A stretch of DNA of 64,000 bases from Lepturacanthus savala (lineage: Eukaryota > Chordata > Actinopteri > Scombriformes > Trichiuridae), in NCBI GenBank assembly GCA_030544235.1, contig CM060467.1, forward strand, positions 2,208,501 through 2,272,500, in the 5' to 3' direction. The position numbers and the translations under genes were made by a program. Positions 21,301-35,806 of this stretch are shown piece by piece. Numbering within the stretch: position 1 is the first letter of the stretch; every line of letters starts with the position of its first letter. The notes beneath the pieces were generated by a model, which was not told the DNA's origin, did not search any database, and worked only from the letters and a program-made list of their open reading frames with translations.

Positions 21301-24300
21301 ATTATATTTTGAGCAACTCATATATTGAATAAACAGAAATATCATTTATATAAAATACACACATTTAAATTACTATAGAAATCAATATTATATTCAATTA
21401 ATTTCATATTTTAGCTCTTTAAATGTCAGTATTTGTGATATAATGTCAATTATTTTAGTGAAAAATATTTATATAAATATTTCACATCAGTTGAAAATGA
21501 TTATTATTGATTAGTGTGTCCATATTGATCAATATCAATAGTTATTGATGATTTCTATTAAATTCTATTCAGTATTTTAGGGGATTTAATGGTTAAAGAC
21601 CTATTTTAATATGTAAATGTAGAGTTTAGTAATAAAACTAGAACATTACATATTTCAATCGATATTGGTGATTATTGATCATTGATTATTATCTATTTTA
21701 ATAAGAACCAGGATTAAAAAATCTATTAATATCAATAATTGTTGATGATTTTCCTTTAAATATTTTAAACATCTTATTTTTAATGATCTACTTTTAATAC
21801 AGAAATGTAGATACATGTATTGATATAAAGATTTCACATCAGTTGAAAATGATTATTATTGATTAGTTTGTTCATATTGATCAATATCAATAATTATTGA
21901 TGATTTCTATTAAATTCTATTAAATATTTAGGGTTTTTTATGGTTATATTTAGGGTTTTTTATGGTTAATGACCTATTTTAATGTGTTAATATAGAGTTT
22001 AGTAATAAAACTAGAACATAACATATTTCAGTCAATAATGATGATTATTGATCATTGATAATTATCTATTTTTAATAATAATCAGGATAAAAAAGGCTGA
22101 TTGTGACCAATTTTTATCCTTTTTATCAATTATCAATAATTATTGATGATTTTCCTTTAAATATTTTAAACATTTTATGTTTAATGACCTTCTTTTATTA
22201 ATTATTGATGATTTATATTAAATTCTATTAAATATTTAGGTTGATTTTACCTATTTTAATATGTAAATGTAGGATTTAGTATAGTCAATAATGATTATTG
22301 ATCATTGATAATTGGTCATTAATAAAAATAAGTAATCTATATTAAACTTGATTTGTCTGATTAATTCAATGATTAATTATTAATATTATATTGATCTATT
22401 GACTGAACATGACAATAGATTTATATTTTATTCTTATTTTTCTGGTCTCTAATGAATAAATTCGCAGTAAACTATCAGTAAAGTCTTTAATTATGTTATT
22501 GATCCGTGTGATTCTGGACCAGTTTTATTGATATTTGTTCCTCTCTGGTTTTCTGTTGACTCTTTGTGTGTAAATAATTCCCTGAATCAGCTTCTTATCT
22601 CGTCTTATCGTTGATTTTCCTGTTATTTCAGCCTTTTATTCAACCAGCTGCTGTTTTTTCTCTGCAGATTCTGTGAGTTGGTGAATTCTCTGCTGCAACA
22701 GGCCGAGGATCAGAGTCTGGACCAGAACCAGGTCTCAGACCAGGTTTTAGAGGCGAGTTCACTGTTTATTTCACTTAAACGACGTCAGCATCAGAATATT
22801 CCTGAAACACCAGCAGCAGGAACAAATATCTGAACAAATTATTAGATTTATCAAAAGAAAATGTCCAAATTCTCTGGTTCCAGCTTCTCAAATCTTCATC
22901 TTTGAGATTCATTAATTAGTGGATTAACTGATAATTCATTACCAACATGATTATCACTCCCACCTCTTGTTTTTCCTCTTCCTCCAGTTCATGTATGAGA
23001 CCAGTGAGAAGGGGGATAAGGTGGTTCTGGGTAAAGGAACCTACGGCGTCGTCTACGCCGGCCGAGACCTCAGCAACCAGGTCCGGATCGCCATCAAGGA
23101 GATTCCAGAGAAGGACAGCACGTAGGGAACAGGAAACACTGTTATACATGAGTTAAACACTGCGTTATACACGAGTTAAACACTGAGTTATACACGAGTT
23201 AAACACGAGTTAAACACGAGTTAAACATGAGTTAAACACGAGTTAAACACTGAGTTAAACACTGAGTTAAACACTGAGTTAAACGCTGAGTTAAACACGA
23301 GTTAAACACGAGTTAAACGCTGAGTTAAACGCTGAGTTAAACGCTGAGTTAAACACGAGTTAAACACAAGTTAAATACGAGTTAAACACGAGTTAAACAC
23401 TGAGTTAAACACGAGTTAAACGCTGAGTTAAACACGAGTTAAATACGAGTTAAACACTGAGTTAAACACGAGTTAAATACGAGTTAAACACGAGTTAAAC
23501 ACTGAGTTAAACACGAGTTAAACGCTGAGTTAAACACTGAGTTAAACACTGAGTTAAACACTGAGTTTAACACTGAGTTTAACACTGAGTTTAACACTGA
23601 GTTTAACACGAGTTAAACACGAGTTAAACACGAGTTAAACACGAGTTAAACACTGAGTTAAACACGAGTTAAACACGAGTTAAACACGAGTTAAACACGA
23701 GTTAAACGCTGAGTTAAACGCTGAGTTAAACGCTGAGTTAAACACGAGTTAAACACAAGTTAAACGCTGAGTTAAACACGAGTTAAACACAAGTTAAACG
23801 CTGAGTTAAACACGAGTTATACACGAGTTAAACACTGAGTTTAACACGAGTTAAACACTGAGTTAAACGCGAGTTAAACACGGGTTAAACACGAGTTAAA
23901 CACGGGTTAAACACTGAGTTAAATACGAGTTAAACACGAGTTAAACACTGAGTTAAACACTGAGTTAAACACTGAGTTAAACACGGGTTAAACACGAGTT
24001 AAACACGAGTTAAACACGAGTTAAACACGAGTTAAACACTGAGTTAAACACGAGTTAAACACTGAGTTAAACACGAGTTAAACGCTGAGTTAAACACGAG
24101 TTAAACACGAGTTAAACACTGAGTTAAATACGAGTTAAACACGAGTTAAACGCTGAGTTAAACACGAGTTAAACGCTGAGTTAAACGCTGAGTTAAACAC
24201 GAGTTAAACACGAGTTAAACGCTGAGTTAAACGCCGAGTTAAACGCCGAGTTAAACGCCGAGTTAAACGCCGAGTTAAACGCCGAGTTAAACGCCGAGTT

Positions 24301-26407
24301 AAACGCCGAGTTAAACGCCGAGTTAAACGCCGAGTTAAACGCCGAGTTAAACGCCGAGTTAAACGCCGAGTTAAACGCCGAGTTAAACGCCGAGTTAAAC
24401 ACCGAGTTAAACACGAGTTAAACACGAGTTAAACACGAGTTAAACACTGAGTTTAACACGAGTTTAACACGAGTTAATCGCTGAGTTAATCGCTGAGTTA
24501 ATCGCCGAGTTAATCGCCGAGTTAAACGCCGAGTTAAAACTGAATAAAAGAATATAGTAAATATAAGTAAATAAATATAATAAAAATATAATGAAAATAT
24601 AGAAAAAAAGGTAGAAAAGGAAAATATAAATAAATAAAAATCCAATAAATAGGATAAATTAATCCAGATATATTAACTACACAGATTTTTTATTTATTTT
24701 TTATTTATTTTTTAAACGTCTGTTTGCAGGATGCAAATAAATGACAGATTTATCTTTTTCTGTAATATATATTTATATTTATTTATTTAGAAATGCTTGA
24801 AAAATATAGAACATTTTAATGTATTTCTCTCTGGTTTCATAACCTGTTTAAAGCTCCTTTTAGTAACTTTAACATAAATTAAATGCATATAACTACAAGT
24901 ATATTTAACACTATGCATCAGCCAGATTTATTCATTTCATAATGAATTCACCAGATTAATCAGTGTTTTAAACTGACCAACGTTCTTCTGAGATATTAAT
25001 GATGATGCTATAAAATGGAATAAAACCTAATTCTGTTTTTTTCTCGTTTTTTCCAGATATTCTCAGCCGCTTCACGAGGAAATCGCTCTGCACAAGAGGC
25101 TGAAACACAGGAACATCGTCCAGTATCTGGGATCCATGAGTCAGGACGGATTCATCAAGATCTTCATGGAGGAGGTTCCAGGAGGTAAAATCCAGATTAT
25201 TTCAGCTTTTAATGCTGCGAAACCTTAAAAAACACAAAAAGGAATCATAGGATGTAATCTACAGAGACAAATCTGAAAGGAACTCTCCATTATTTGACTA
25301 TAAGAGACACATTTTAATTATAATCAGGGTTTATACTTTAATTAATGCATTTACAAGTGTGAAAATGTCTTGTTTTGGGTATAAATCGTCCAATATTAAG
25401 TAGAATTAGACTCAGATTATCTTAAAAAATCAAGGAAAATTAAATTATCTGCCAGTAAAATAAGATAATTCTGCTCAATTTTGGTCTAATTGTACAAAAA
25501 TAAGATGTTTTCATGTGAATTAGCTCATTAAATGTTAAATTTAACAGATTCATATGACAAATGGAGCTGGTTTGGTTTGTGCACATGTTTTTTGTGCATT
25601 TTCAAAGTAAAACTGAGTTTTTTTTGGTTATTAAGACTATTTCTTATTATTCTAATAATCATAAACAGACACTTGATTGAAGGAGATTTGTTCATTAACA
25701 TGTTAAGATGTTAAAAACTATACAAATATCACTTTAAAGTCCATATAGAACAGATAAAAAGTGAGTATTTCAATCTGAAGGCTGATATCATTTCCCGGAG
25801 ATTTCAAAATAAAAGCATTTCATTTTGCAAACGGAGGAATTTTAACAGATTCAAACAGATTTAAAACTAGTTTAGATTAAAATAGATTTAGATTTTCTGT
25901 TAATTTATTATATTAGCATTTAATTATAATACTCATATTTATCATCATTAATTTATGAATTAATTCCATTAGAGGATGGAGGTGGGGTCCAAATTCTTTG
26001 ACAAATCTAAGCATTTAAACACAAATTAAATTAATTTTATAATTTGTAATTCAGTAACTACTTTAGTTTGATTTTGCTCTCAAATAAAAGCAGATTTCTG
26101 GAATTTAAATCTATAATTTCCTACTTTTTCTATCCTCAACCTCCTGTAGGACGGAGAATTCCTGCTTTAAAACAAAATGACACCACTGTTTAGAAAATTG
26201 GTTAAAAAAACAAGCGTTTGCCTGAAAATCTCCGGCTTTAAGATGTTGATAAGATGGAAAATTCCTTTCAAAGCGTCTGATGATGTAATTTAAAGACTAA
26301 ATATTGGAAATGGAAATAAAACAGGCTGCAGACGTTAATGGTTCCTTGAAAGAGACGAGTTGAGGAAGTTCTGCCTTCACTTTCAAATCCGCGTTTTCCA
26401 AGTCTAC

Positions 26408-26452
<45 letters not shown>

Positions 26453-29400
26453 TGTGAGTGTGTGTGATTGTGTAAGTCACAGGAAGTGTTTTCTTCAGGA
26501 AGTGGGTGGATTCATCCTGCCTCATCGCAGAAAAATCTCCAACAACAACAACGTGCTGCAACAAATCTGAACAAATCGAATTAGTCGAGTAGAAATTCTA
26601 TTTATTTCCAACTAAATCAGAGAAAATCAGAGAATTAACACTAATATTTTAGGTTTAAATTCACAAAATACACTGAAATCTACTGAATAAAGATGAATTT
26701 TATTTTTAAGATATTTTAAAAGCCGGGAAACACAGAATTATTTTATTCTACTGGCAGATAATTTCGCTTATTTCAAGTTTTTTTGTCATAATTTGGTTTT
26801 GTTTTAGGAAAACAATAGTAATATATTTGTATTTAAAAATAAAACTGAAATTTTAAGTTTTGATCTTAAATTCTGAGAAATATGTCAACATATTTAAAAT
26901 ATTAATTTATATTAAATAAATATTAAATATTTATTTTTAATTTTAGTTTAACATGTTTAAATATCATATTAATATTTTTAAAATATTATTAATATATATT
27001 ATATTATTTTTATAATATTACTATTTTAAAAAAGTGTACATGTTTTTTTATGTTTAATTTTATTTGATTTTATTTATAATTTTATAGTATTTTTATTTAT
27101 TTATAATTTTATTTAATTTTAATTAATTAATAAAAATGTAATTAATTAATTTAATTTATTTAATTAATTAAACTTTTTTTAAATGTATCTTTTTAATGTT
27201 TTATATAAAACACTTTGTTATTGAAATGTGTTAGAAATAAAGTTTCCTTGTCTTATAGCTGTTTAAAGTTAATTATTCTAGTTTTAATCTTCCAGTTTTA
27301 CTCCAGTTTATTATTAATAACTTTATTTAATTTTAATTAATACAATTTTTCCCCTTTTATAATCAACTTTTTTTTAAATGTATCTTTTTAATGCTTTATA
27401 TAAAACACGTTGAATTACTTTGTTATTGAAATGTGTTATAAATAAAGTTTCCTTGTCTTATATCAGTTTTACTCCAGAAACAAAAAAAAACTATTATCAT
27501 TACTATTATTATTAATAATTTTATTTAATTTTAATTAATTTTTTCCCCTTTTTTAATCACCTTTTTTTTAATGTATCTTTTTAATGCTTTAACTTTAAAC
27601 AGCTATAAGACAAGGAAACTTTATTTATAGCACGTTTCAATAACACAATGTTTTATATAATTATTCTAGTTTTAATCTCGCAGCAACTAAAATAACGTCT
27701 CTACTTGCAGGTTCAGTCTCTAATAATCACCTTTTTTCCTCCTCTAAGGTTGTTTTTCCAGTATAAATATTTATTTCTGATAATTTAATAACAATAAACC
27801 CTGTTTCCTGCAGGAAGTCTGTCGTCTCTGCTGCGTTCTAAGTGGGGTCCGCTGAAAGATAACGAAGCGACCATCATCTTCTACACCAAACAGATCCTGG
27901 AAGGACTCAAATATCTCCATGACAACCAGATAGTTCACAGAGATATAAAGGTGGATATTACTATTAATGTTCTATTAACTTATTATAATTATTATTATTA
28001 TAATATTTCTGTTTTTTTGCTGCAGGGTGATAACGTCCTCATCAACACCTACAGTGGAGTCCTCAAGATTTCTGACTTTGGAACCTCCAAACGTTTGGCA
28101 GGAATTAACCCGTGTACTGAAACGTTCGCTGGTGAGAATGAAATTAATTTAATATCAATTAATTATTCCATCAGAGATTCTCTTTAGAACGGGATTACGA
28201 TGCTTAGATACAAGAAAACAGCTAAATAAAGAGAATTAAAGGATAAAAAAATACCTAATAAAAATAAATGAGATTTTCAGATTAAAAGCATAAAAAACAT
28301 GAATAAGATAAATAAAATACACACAAGACAAATGCATAAACATATATTTAAGGTGGAATTTTCAGTTTTATTATAGAAAGCATGTTATTACCTACATTAT
28401 AAGTATAATAAAAATGATTATGATGAATATTAGTCTTTACTAGTATTCACTTTCTCATCTAATTAGTTTCTCATCTCTTGATAATGTTGGTTTTACTGTT
28501 TTCGGTTAATATTTTCAGATGATTTGGTGTATTTTCCTGACACACGTGTGTGTTTTCCCATCAGGAACTCTGCAGTACATGGCTCCAGAGATCATCGACC
28601 AGGGTCCCCGTGGTTACGGTAAACCTGCAGATATCTGGTCTCTGGGCTGCACCATCATAGAGATGGCGACGGGAAAAACGCCGTTCCATGAGCTGGGGAG
28701 TCCTCAGGCCGCCATGTTCAAGGTAGAAACACAGGAAATTAACACTTTAACTTGTCTTAACCTGGTAAAATCCAAGGCTTTGACTTTTACCTGGATCTGT
28801 GATTTGTTTGTCCGTCTGAGCGTTGTTAATAAAGTTTTATTACGGTTTAGTGGATGTTTTATTGATGATTTCAGTGGTTTTCATGATTGTATTTTAGTTA
28901 TATAGTTTAATTCCCATCAGAAACTATTGTTAGTTATTGATGATCATGAATTTGTGTTTAAAATTAACAGTTAGTGGTGATTTTTAATTCAAAATCCTAA
29001 TTAATTAGACGTATTTTCAGCAAATTCTTAGTACTTTACTTTGTTAATACTGATGCATCAGTGTATATTAGTATAGGTTTTTTACTTTAATGACTTTTAT
29101 AATATAAAAGTTTATAATATATTCTTCATATTCTGGAATAATTGACCTTTGAACTCTTATCTTATTAAGTGAACTTTGCATTCCACATTTCTGATTTAGG
29201 TCAGTTTGTTCTTGTTTTAAGTTTTAAATAAAGTATTTTTAATCATTTTTTTCCAATATTCTAACTATATTTAAATAAAGTATTTCTATAATTTTAAGCT
29301 TTAATTTAACCTTTAATTTTCTGTTCAGATACTTATGATCCAAATTAATGGAATTTATTAATTGATTTTTCATTACAGATATTTTTTTTCAGATTTTCTT

Positions 29401-32400
29401 GTCTTGTTTTAAGTTTTAAATAAAATATTCATAAATAAAGTAGATGTTTTTTTAATATTCTAATTGTATTTGAATAAAGTAAATAATATAATAAAATAAA
29501 ATGTCATCATTTTTAAGTAGAGTAAGTTTTCATGTAGAATTATCTTATTCTATTCATGATATTTATAATAAAATATTTAAAAAATTAGATAAAAAATAAA
29601 AAATATGAGATTAAAATATGAAGTAAAAAAAAAATAGTCACAAATATGAGATAAAAAGCAAAACTATTAGTTGGAAAAGGGCAAAATATGATATATATAG
29701 TTTAGTTTAATATATTATCAGTAGTAGAGACTATTTAGATATTTAATTTATTCATGATTATTTAATTGTCTCCTTTATAATCTCCTTTTTGGGTGTTTTC
29801 AGTGGGATTTCTATCATTTTATGGACTAATACATATATTTTTTCCAATATTCTAACTCTATTGTCTCTATAATTCCAGGTTTAAGTCCAGTAACCTTTGT
29901 GTTTGTAGAGATATTCATCATTTATCATCGTTTCCAGCAGTAAAACTGATAAATAATGTAAATACCGTCCGTTTCCTGTGAGGTGGGGATGTTTAAGATC
30001 CATCCGAAGGTTCCTGAGTGCATGTCCCACGAGGCCAAGGACTTCATCATGAACTGCTTCGTACCGAATCCTGACGACAGAGCGACGGCTGCTGAGCTGC
30101 TGCTGGACTCCTTCCTCAGGTCTTCACCCAGGAAGAAGAAGATCCAGCAGGAACCAGAACCCAGAGAGTCCTCCTCCGCTGGTGAGACCCTTTAAATCCA
30201 CAGCACTGCATCAATTCATGTAATAATTGTCAACTAATCAATTAATTGATTGAGGCAGACTGTATTGTTGCTAAAGGTGATTTAGGACCATAAACACGGA
30301 TATTTGTTGTGAATAAACCATGAAAATTTAAATATTAAACTGGGAAAACAGTCAGAATAGGGGCCCTTCAAAATAAAAGCATGCTCAAAATTCCAGAAGT
30401 CCAAATTCTCTGGTTCCAGCTTCTCTTCTCTGATTATTTCCTGGTTTCTTTATTCTCTATAATAATAAACTGATGATCTTTGGGTTGTGGACTGATAATT
30501 TTTAGCATGCTTTTATTTTGAAGGGCCGTATTTTGACTGTTTTCCCAGTTTAATATTTAAATTTTCATGGTTTATTCATAACAAATAGCTGTGTTTATGG
30601 TCCTAAAGCAGCTTTAGCAACAATACAGTCTGCCTCAATCAATTAATTGATTAATTAAATATTAAACTGGGAAAACAGTCAAAATAGGGGCCCTTCAAAA
30701 TAAAAGCATGCTCAAAATTCTCCATGTCCAGACCAACAGTTACAACCCAAAGATCATCAGTTTATTATTATAGAGAAGAAACCAGGAAATAATCAGAGAA
30801 GAGAAGCTGGAACCAGAGAATTTGGACTTCTGGAATTTTGAGCATGCTTTTATTTTGAAGGGGCCCTATTTTGACTGTTTTCCCAGTTTAATATTTACAT
30901 TTTCATGGTTTATTCATAACAAATAGCTGTGTTTATGGTCCTAAATCACCTTTAGCAACAATACAGTCTGCCTCAATCAATGAATTGATTAGTTGCCAAT
31001 TATTACATGAATTGATCAATGGATTGGAGTCATTTATTAATAAGAAAACATCCAAATTCTCTGGTTCCAGCTTCTCTTCTCTGATTATTTCCTGGTTTCT
31101 TTAGTCTCTATAATAATAAACTGATGATCATTGGATTATGGACAAAAAAAGACATTTTTACTATCAATTATATTGTTCCAATAATCAATAGATGAATCTA
31201 ATATCAGAAGAATCATTTTTTTGAAGGTTGGTGCATCTTTAATTTGACTATTTTTGCTAAATAAACGTGTTTTTTATTATTTTTAAAGCCACATGTCTCA
31301 GTTGTGATGATAATTTTCTGATATTCCTGCAGCAGAATACCAGCGCAGCCTCTCAGTTCCCGTCTCCATCCTGGTGGAGGACACCGACACCGACTCGTAC
31401 TCGGACTCCATCGACTTGTCCTGTTCCCTGGACCTGAGGTCTTCAACCAGAGCAGCAGAGACGTCCGAGATCCTCCTCCCTAATAATCATCATCATCATA
31501 AAAACAGCAGCAGCTTCCTGCCGTGAGTCATTCACCTTCTATACAACAACATTTCCTGAAAAACTGTGACATTAAATCCATGTTTTTACAGGTAGGTGGG
31601 AAAAGGGGGCTTTTATTTTGAAGGACATACAATTTATGAGGTCACATGACCAAGGGTACCCTGTTTTCCTTAGTTTTTTCCCCGAAAAAACTTTGACAAT
31701 CCAGTAATTACAAAGTCAAGTAAGAATCTCTACTTTTGGTTAACTTGAGTAAAGAAGGAGGAAGAATAAACATGATAAAAAGATTATTAGACATTATAAA
31801 ATAATAAAATAAATTAATGAAATAATAACTCATTAATACAGGAATGAGATAATCCTTTTCAACCACATCAGACAATGACTTTTCATTCAGTTGTTAATAA
31901 AGTTATTACAATTTTTTTGTATTGGTCCATATTTCCAATTAAGACTAATAGAGACGAATAAAAGACTTTAATTTTGAAGGTCATTAATTTTTTCATTTAC
32001 ATGTATGTATATATATATTATAATATTAATTATATCAGATATTTCTCCATTAATTTCCTTCTTGTATATTAGTTAGTTAATTAGTAGTGTGATGCTAACT
32101 AGTAGCAGCTACTGGTTAGTAAACAGCGTGCTATGCTAAATTCAATGTATTTCCATATAGCAACAATATTCAAATGTGTAAAATTCCTAGTGTACACTCT
32201 TATATTTCCTACATATATCTATTATTTCGGCCGTTTTAACTAATAAAACATTTAAAATGAGTAATATTCCGTGTAATAGAGGTTAAGCAGGAAGTGAAAG
32301 TCTGATCTCGGGCTGCAGCATCTTCTCATCGCTGATTAAACCACATACAGTTTGCAGTTTTGTCAGTTTTGTTGCAGTTGGTGAATCAACTTCCTGTTGA

Positions 32401-35400
32401 TGCAGCGAAGTCGGTCGATGCCACTTTATCAGACGCCTGCGTCTCTGATGCATCTTCATGTTATAAAGCTGTAAATCACAGGTGTTTATTGAGCTGTGGC
32501 TTCACATCATCACTGAGTTTTCCTGTGGTTTTCATGCTTAACCTGATAAGTGAGTGGGTTTAATCTATTAGGTATTAAATCATCACTTTATACATAGAAA
32601 ATATACATATATACGTAAATATTTGTATTAAACTCAATGTTACTGTTCCAGCATCAATATATATCATCAATATCCACATCATCAATACAATAAGACAATA
32701 GTTTAATAGAATATCAGTAGTAGAGACTATTTACATATTTAATGTAGATTTGAGCTGTTTGTGTGATTATTTAATCATCTTACAGAATATTTTCCTATTT
32801 TATTATAGGAATATACACTGGTTTATTATAGGGATATTCACTGGTTTATTATAGGGATATTCACTGGTTTATTATAGGGATATTCACTGGTTTATTATAG
32901 GGATATACACTGGTTTATTATAGGGATATACACTGGTTTATTATAGGAATATACACTGGTTTATTATAGGGATATTCACTGGTTTATTATAGGGATATAC
33001 ACTGGTTTATTATAGGGATATACACTGGTTTATTATAGGGATATTCACTGGTTTATTATAGGAATATACACTGGTTTATTATAGGGATATTCACTGGTTT
33101 ATTATAGGGATATACACTGGTTTATTATAGGGATATTCACTGGTTTATTATAGGAATATACACTGGTTTATTATAGGGATATACACTGGTTTATTATAGG
33201 GATATACACTGGTTTATTATAGGAATATACACTGGTTTATTATAGGGATATTCACTGGTTTATTATAGGGATATTCACTGGTTTATTATAGGGATATACA
33301 CTGGTTTATTATAGGGATATACACTGGTTTATTATAGGAATATACACTGGTTTATTATAGGGATATACACTGGTTTATTATAGGGATATTCACTGGTTTA
33401 TTATAGGGATATACACTGGTTTATTATAGGAATATACACTGGTTTATTATAGGGATATACACTGGTTTATTATAGGGATATACACTGGTTTATTATAGGG
33501 ATATACACTGGTATATTATAGGAATATACACTGGTTTATTATAGGGATATACACTGGTATATTATAGGAATATACACTGGTTTATTATAGGGATATACAC
33601 TGGTTTATTATAGGGATATACACTGGTTTATTATAGGGATATACACTGGTGTATGTATTTAATATGTATTTTTTTCAATATTCTCACTACATTTACTCTA
33701 TAACAGCAACATAAATAGATTCTGACTCTTCTCTAGTCGCCTCACATGTTGTAGATTCCAGGTTTCAGTCCAATAACCTTTATAGTTGTAGAGATATTCC
33801 ACATTTATTATCATTTATAGCAGGAAGACCTGTTTTTCATGATGATGCGTTCACTGCCCTCTGCTGTCCAGGCTTCCTGAGGACTCCCCATCAGATATGA
33901 GCAGTCCAGCCTCGTCCTTTGAGAACATGGGTCTGTTCCTGTTGAGGAAGGACAGTGAGAGGAGGGCGACGCTGCACCGAGTCCTGACCGACTACATCAG
34001 CCACGTGGTGTCGTACATACAGGAAACTGTTCCTCAGGTCGGTAAAAACACAAGGAATCCACTTCTAGTTGGATTTTAGACATGTTTGCTGCGAGAGCTG
34101 CAGCGATCAGTCGATTAATTGATTAGTAGTTGAATTTTCAGCTTTGGGAAATGTTTTACATCAATTTATGATTTTTTTTTTTCTAATTATTATTATTACA
34201 GCATGCTGAGGGTTCTCCTCTGTCCGTGGACCACATCACTAAACTCATCATCTGCCTCAGAGATAACATCCACTCTCCAGACAGGAAGCAGATGACCAGT
34301 CTGCTGCTGCAGCTCCGGGCTGAGCTCCTCGCTGCTGCAGTTCCTCTGAACAACCTGCAGGTGGTGCTGTTCAGCTTCCAGGATGCTGTAGGTTCACTCA
34401 ATATACACTGGTTTATTATAGGGATATACACTGGTTTATTATAGGGATATACGCTGGTTTATTATAGGGATATACACTGGTTTATTATAGGGATATTCAC
34501 TGGTTTATTATAGGGATATTCACTGGTTTATTATAGGGATATACACTGGTTTATTATAGGGATATTCACTGGTTTATTATAGGGATATTCACTGGTTTAT
34601 TATAGGGATATACACTATTTTATTATAGGGATATACACTGGTTTATTATAGGGATATACACTGGTTTATTATAGGGATATACACTATTTTATTATAGGGA
34701 TATACACTGGTTTATTATAGGGATATACACTGGTTTATTATAGGGATATACACTGGTTTATTATAGGGATATTCACTGGTTTATTATAGGGATATACACT
34801 GGTTTATTATAGGGATATACACTGGTTTATTATAGGGATATACACTGGTTTATTATAGGAATATACACTGGTTTATTATAGGGATATACACTGGTTTATT
34901 ATAGGAATATACACTGGTTTATTATAGGGATATACACTGGTTTAATATAGGGATATACACTGGTTTATTATAGGGATATTCACTGGTTTATTATAGGAAT
35001 ATTCACTGGTTTATTATAGGGATATACACTGGTTTATTATAGGGATATTCACTGGTTTATTATAGGGATATTCACTGGTTTATTATAGGAATATTCACTG
35101 GTTTATTATAGGAATATTCACTGGTTTATTATAGGAATATTCACTGGTTTATTATAGGGATATACACTGGTTTATTATAGGGATATACACTGGTTTATTA
35201 TAGGGATATACACTGGTTTATTATAGGGATATACACTGGTTTATTATAGGGATATTCACTGGTTTATTATAGGGATATACACTGGTTTATTATAGGAATA
35301 TTCACTGGTTTATTATAGGGATATACACTGGTTTATTATAGGGATATACACTGGTTTATTATAGGGATATTCACTGGTTTATTATAGGGATATTCACTGG

Positions 35401-35758
35401 TTTATTATAGGGATATACACTGGTTTATTATGGGAGCTAAAATATATTTAAAAAAACTTTCTTTGGTTTAATTTAGTCTATTTTCATTCAGTTCATGAGG
35501 TTCTGGAAAACGTTTTGGAGGTTTTAAAAATGTTTTAGAGGTTCTAGAAGAAGTTTTAGAAGGTTTTAGTGGTTCTGGAGGAACTTTTATGGACTTTAGG
35601 GAAGTTTTAAAGTTTAATGATCTGTTTTCATTCTCAGGTGAAGAAGGTTTTGCGGCAGCAGCAAGTTAAACCTCACTGGATGTTTGCTCTGGATAATCTG
35701 CTGAGACAAGCAGTTCAGGAGGCCATTACTGTGCTGCTCCCAGGTAAAACACACCTGT

Positions 35759-35806
<48 letters not shown>

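Larger units (their letters stand above)
31523..33871 (+). other. Intron 20: fold-back relative and a 23-bp minisatellite
   Basis: 31565-32290 resembles the large palindrome at 11455-12205 (AAGGACATACAATTTATGA at about 31620; ATATATCTATTATTTCGGCC near 32212). 32290-32800 is unique. The 23-bp array follows. Acceptor is GCTGTCCAG. Confidence 0.7.
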
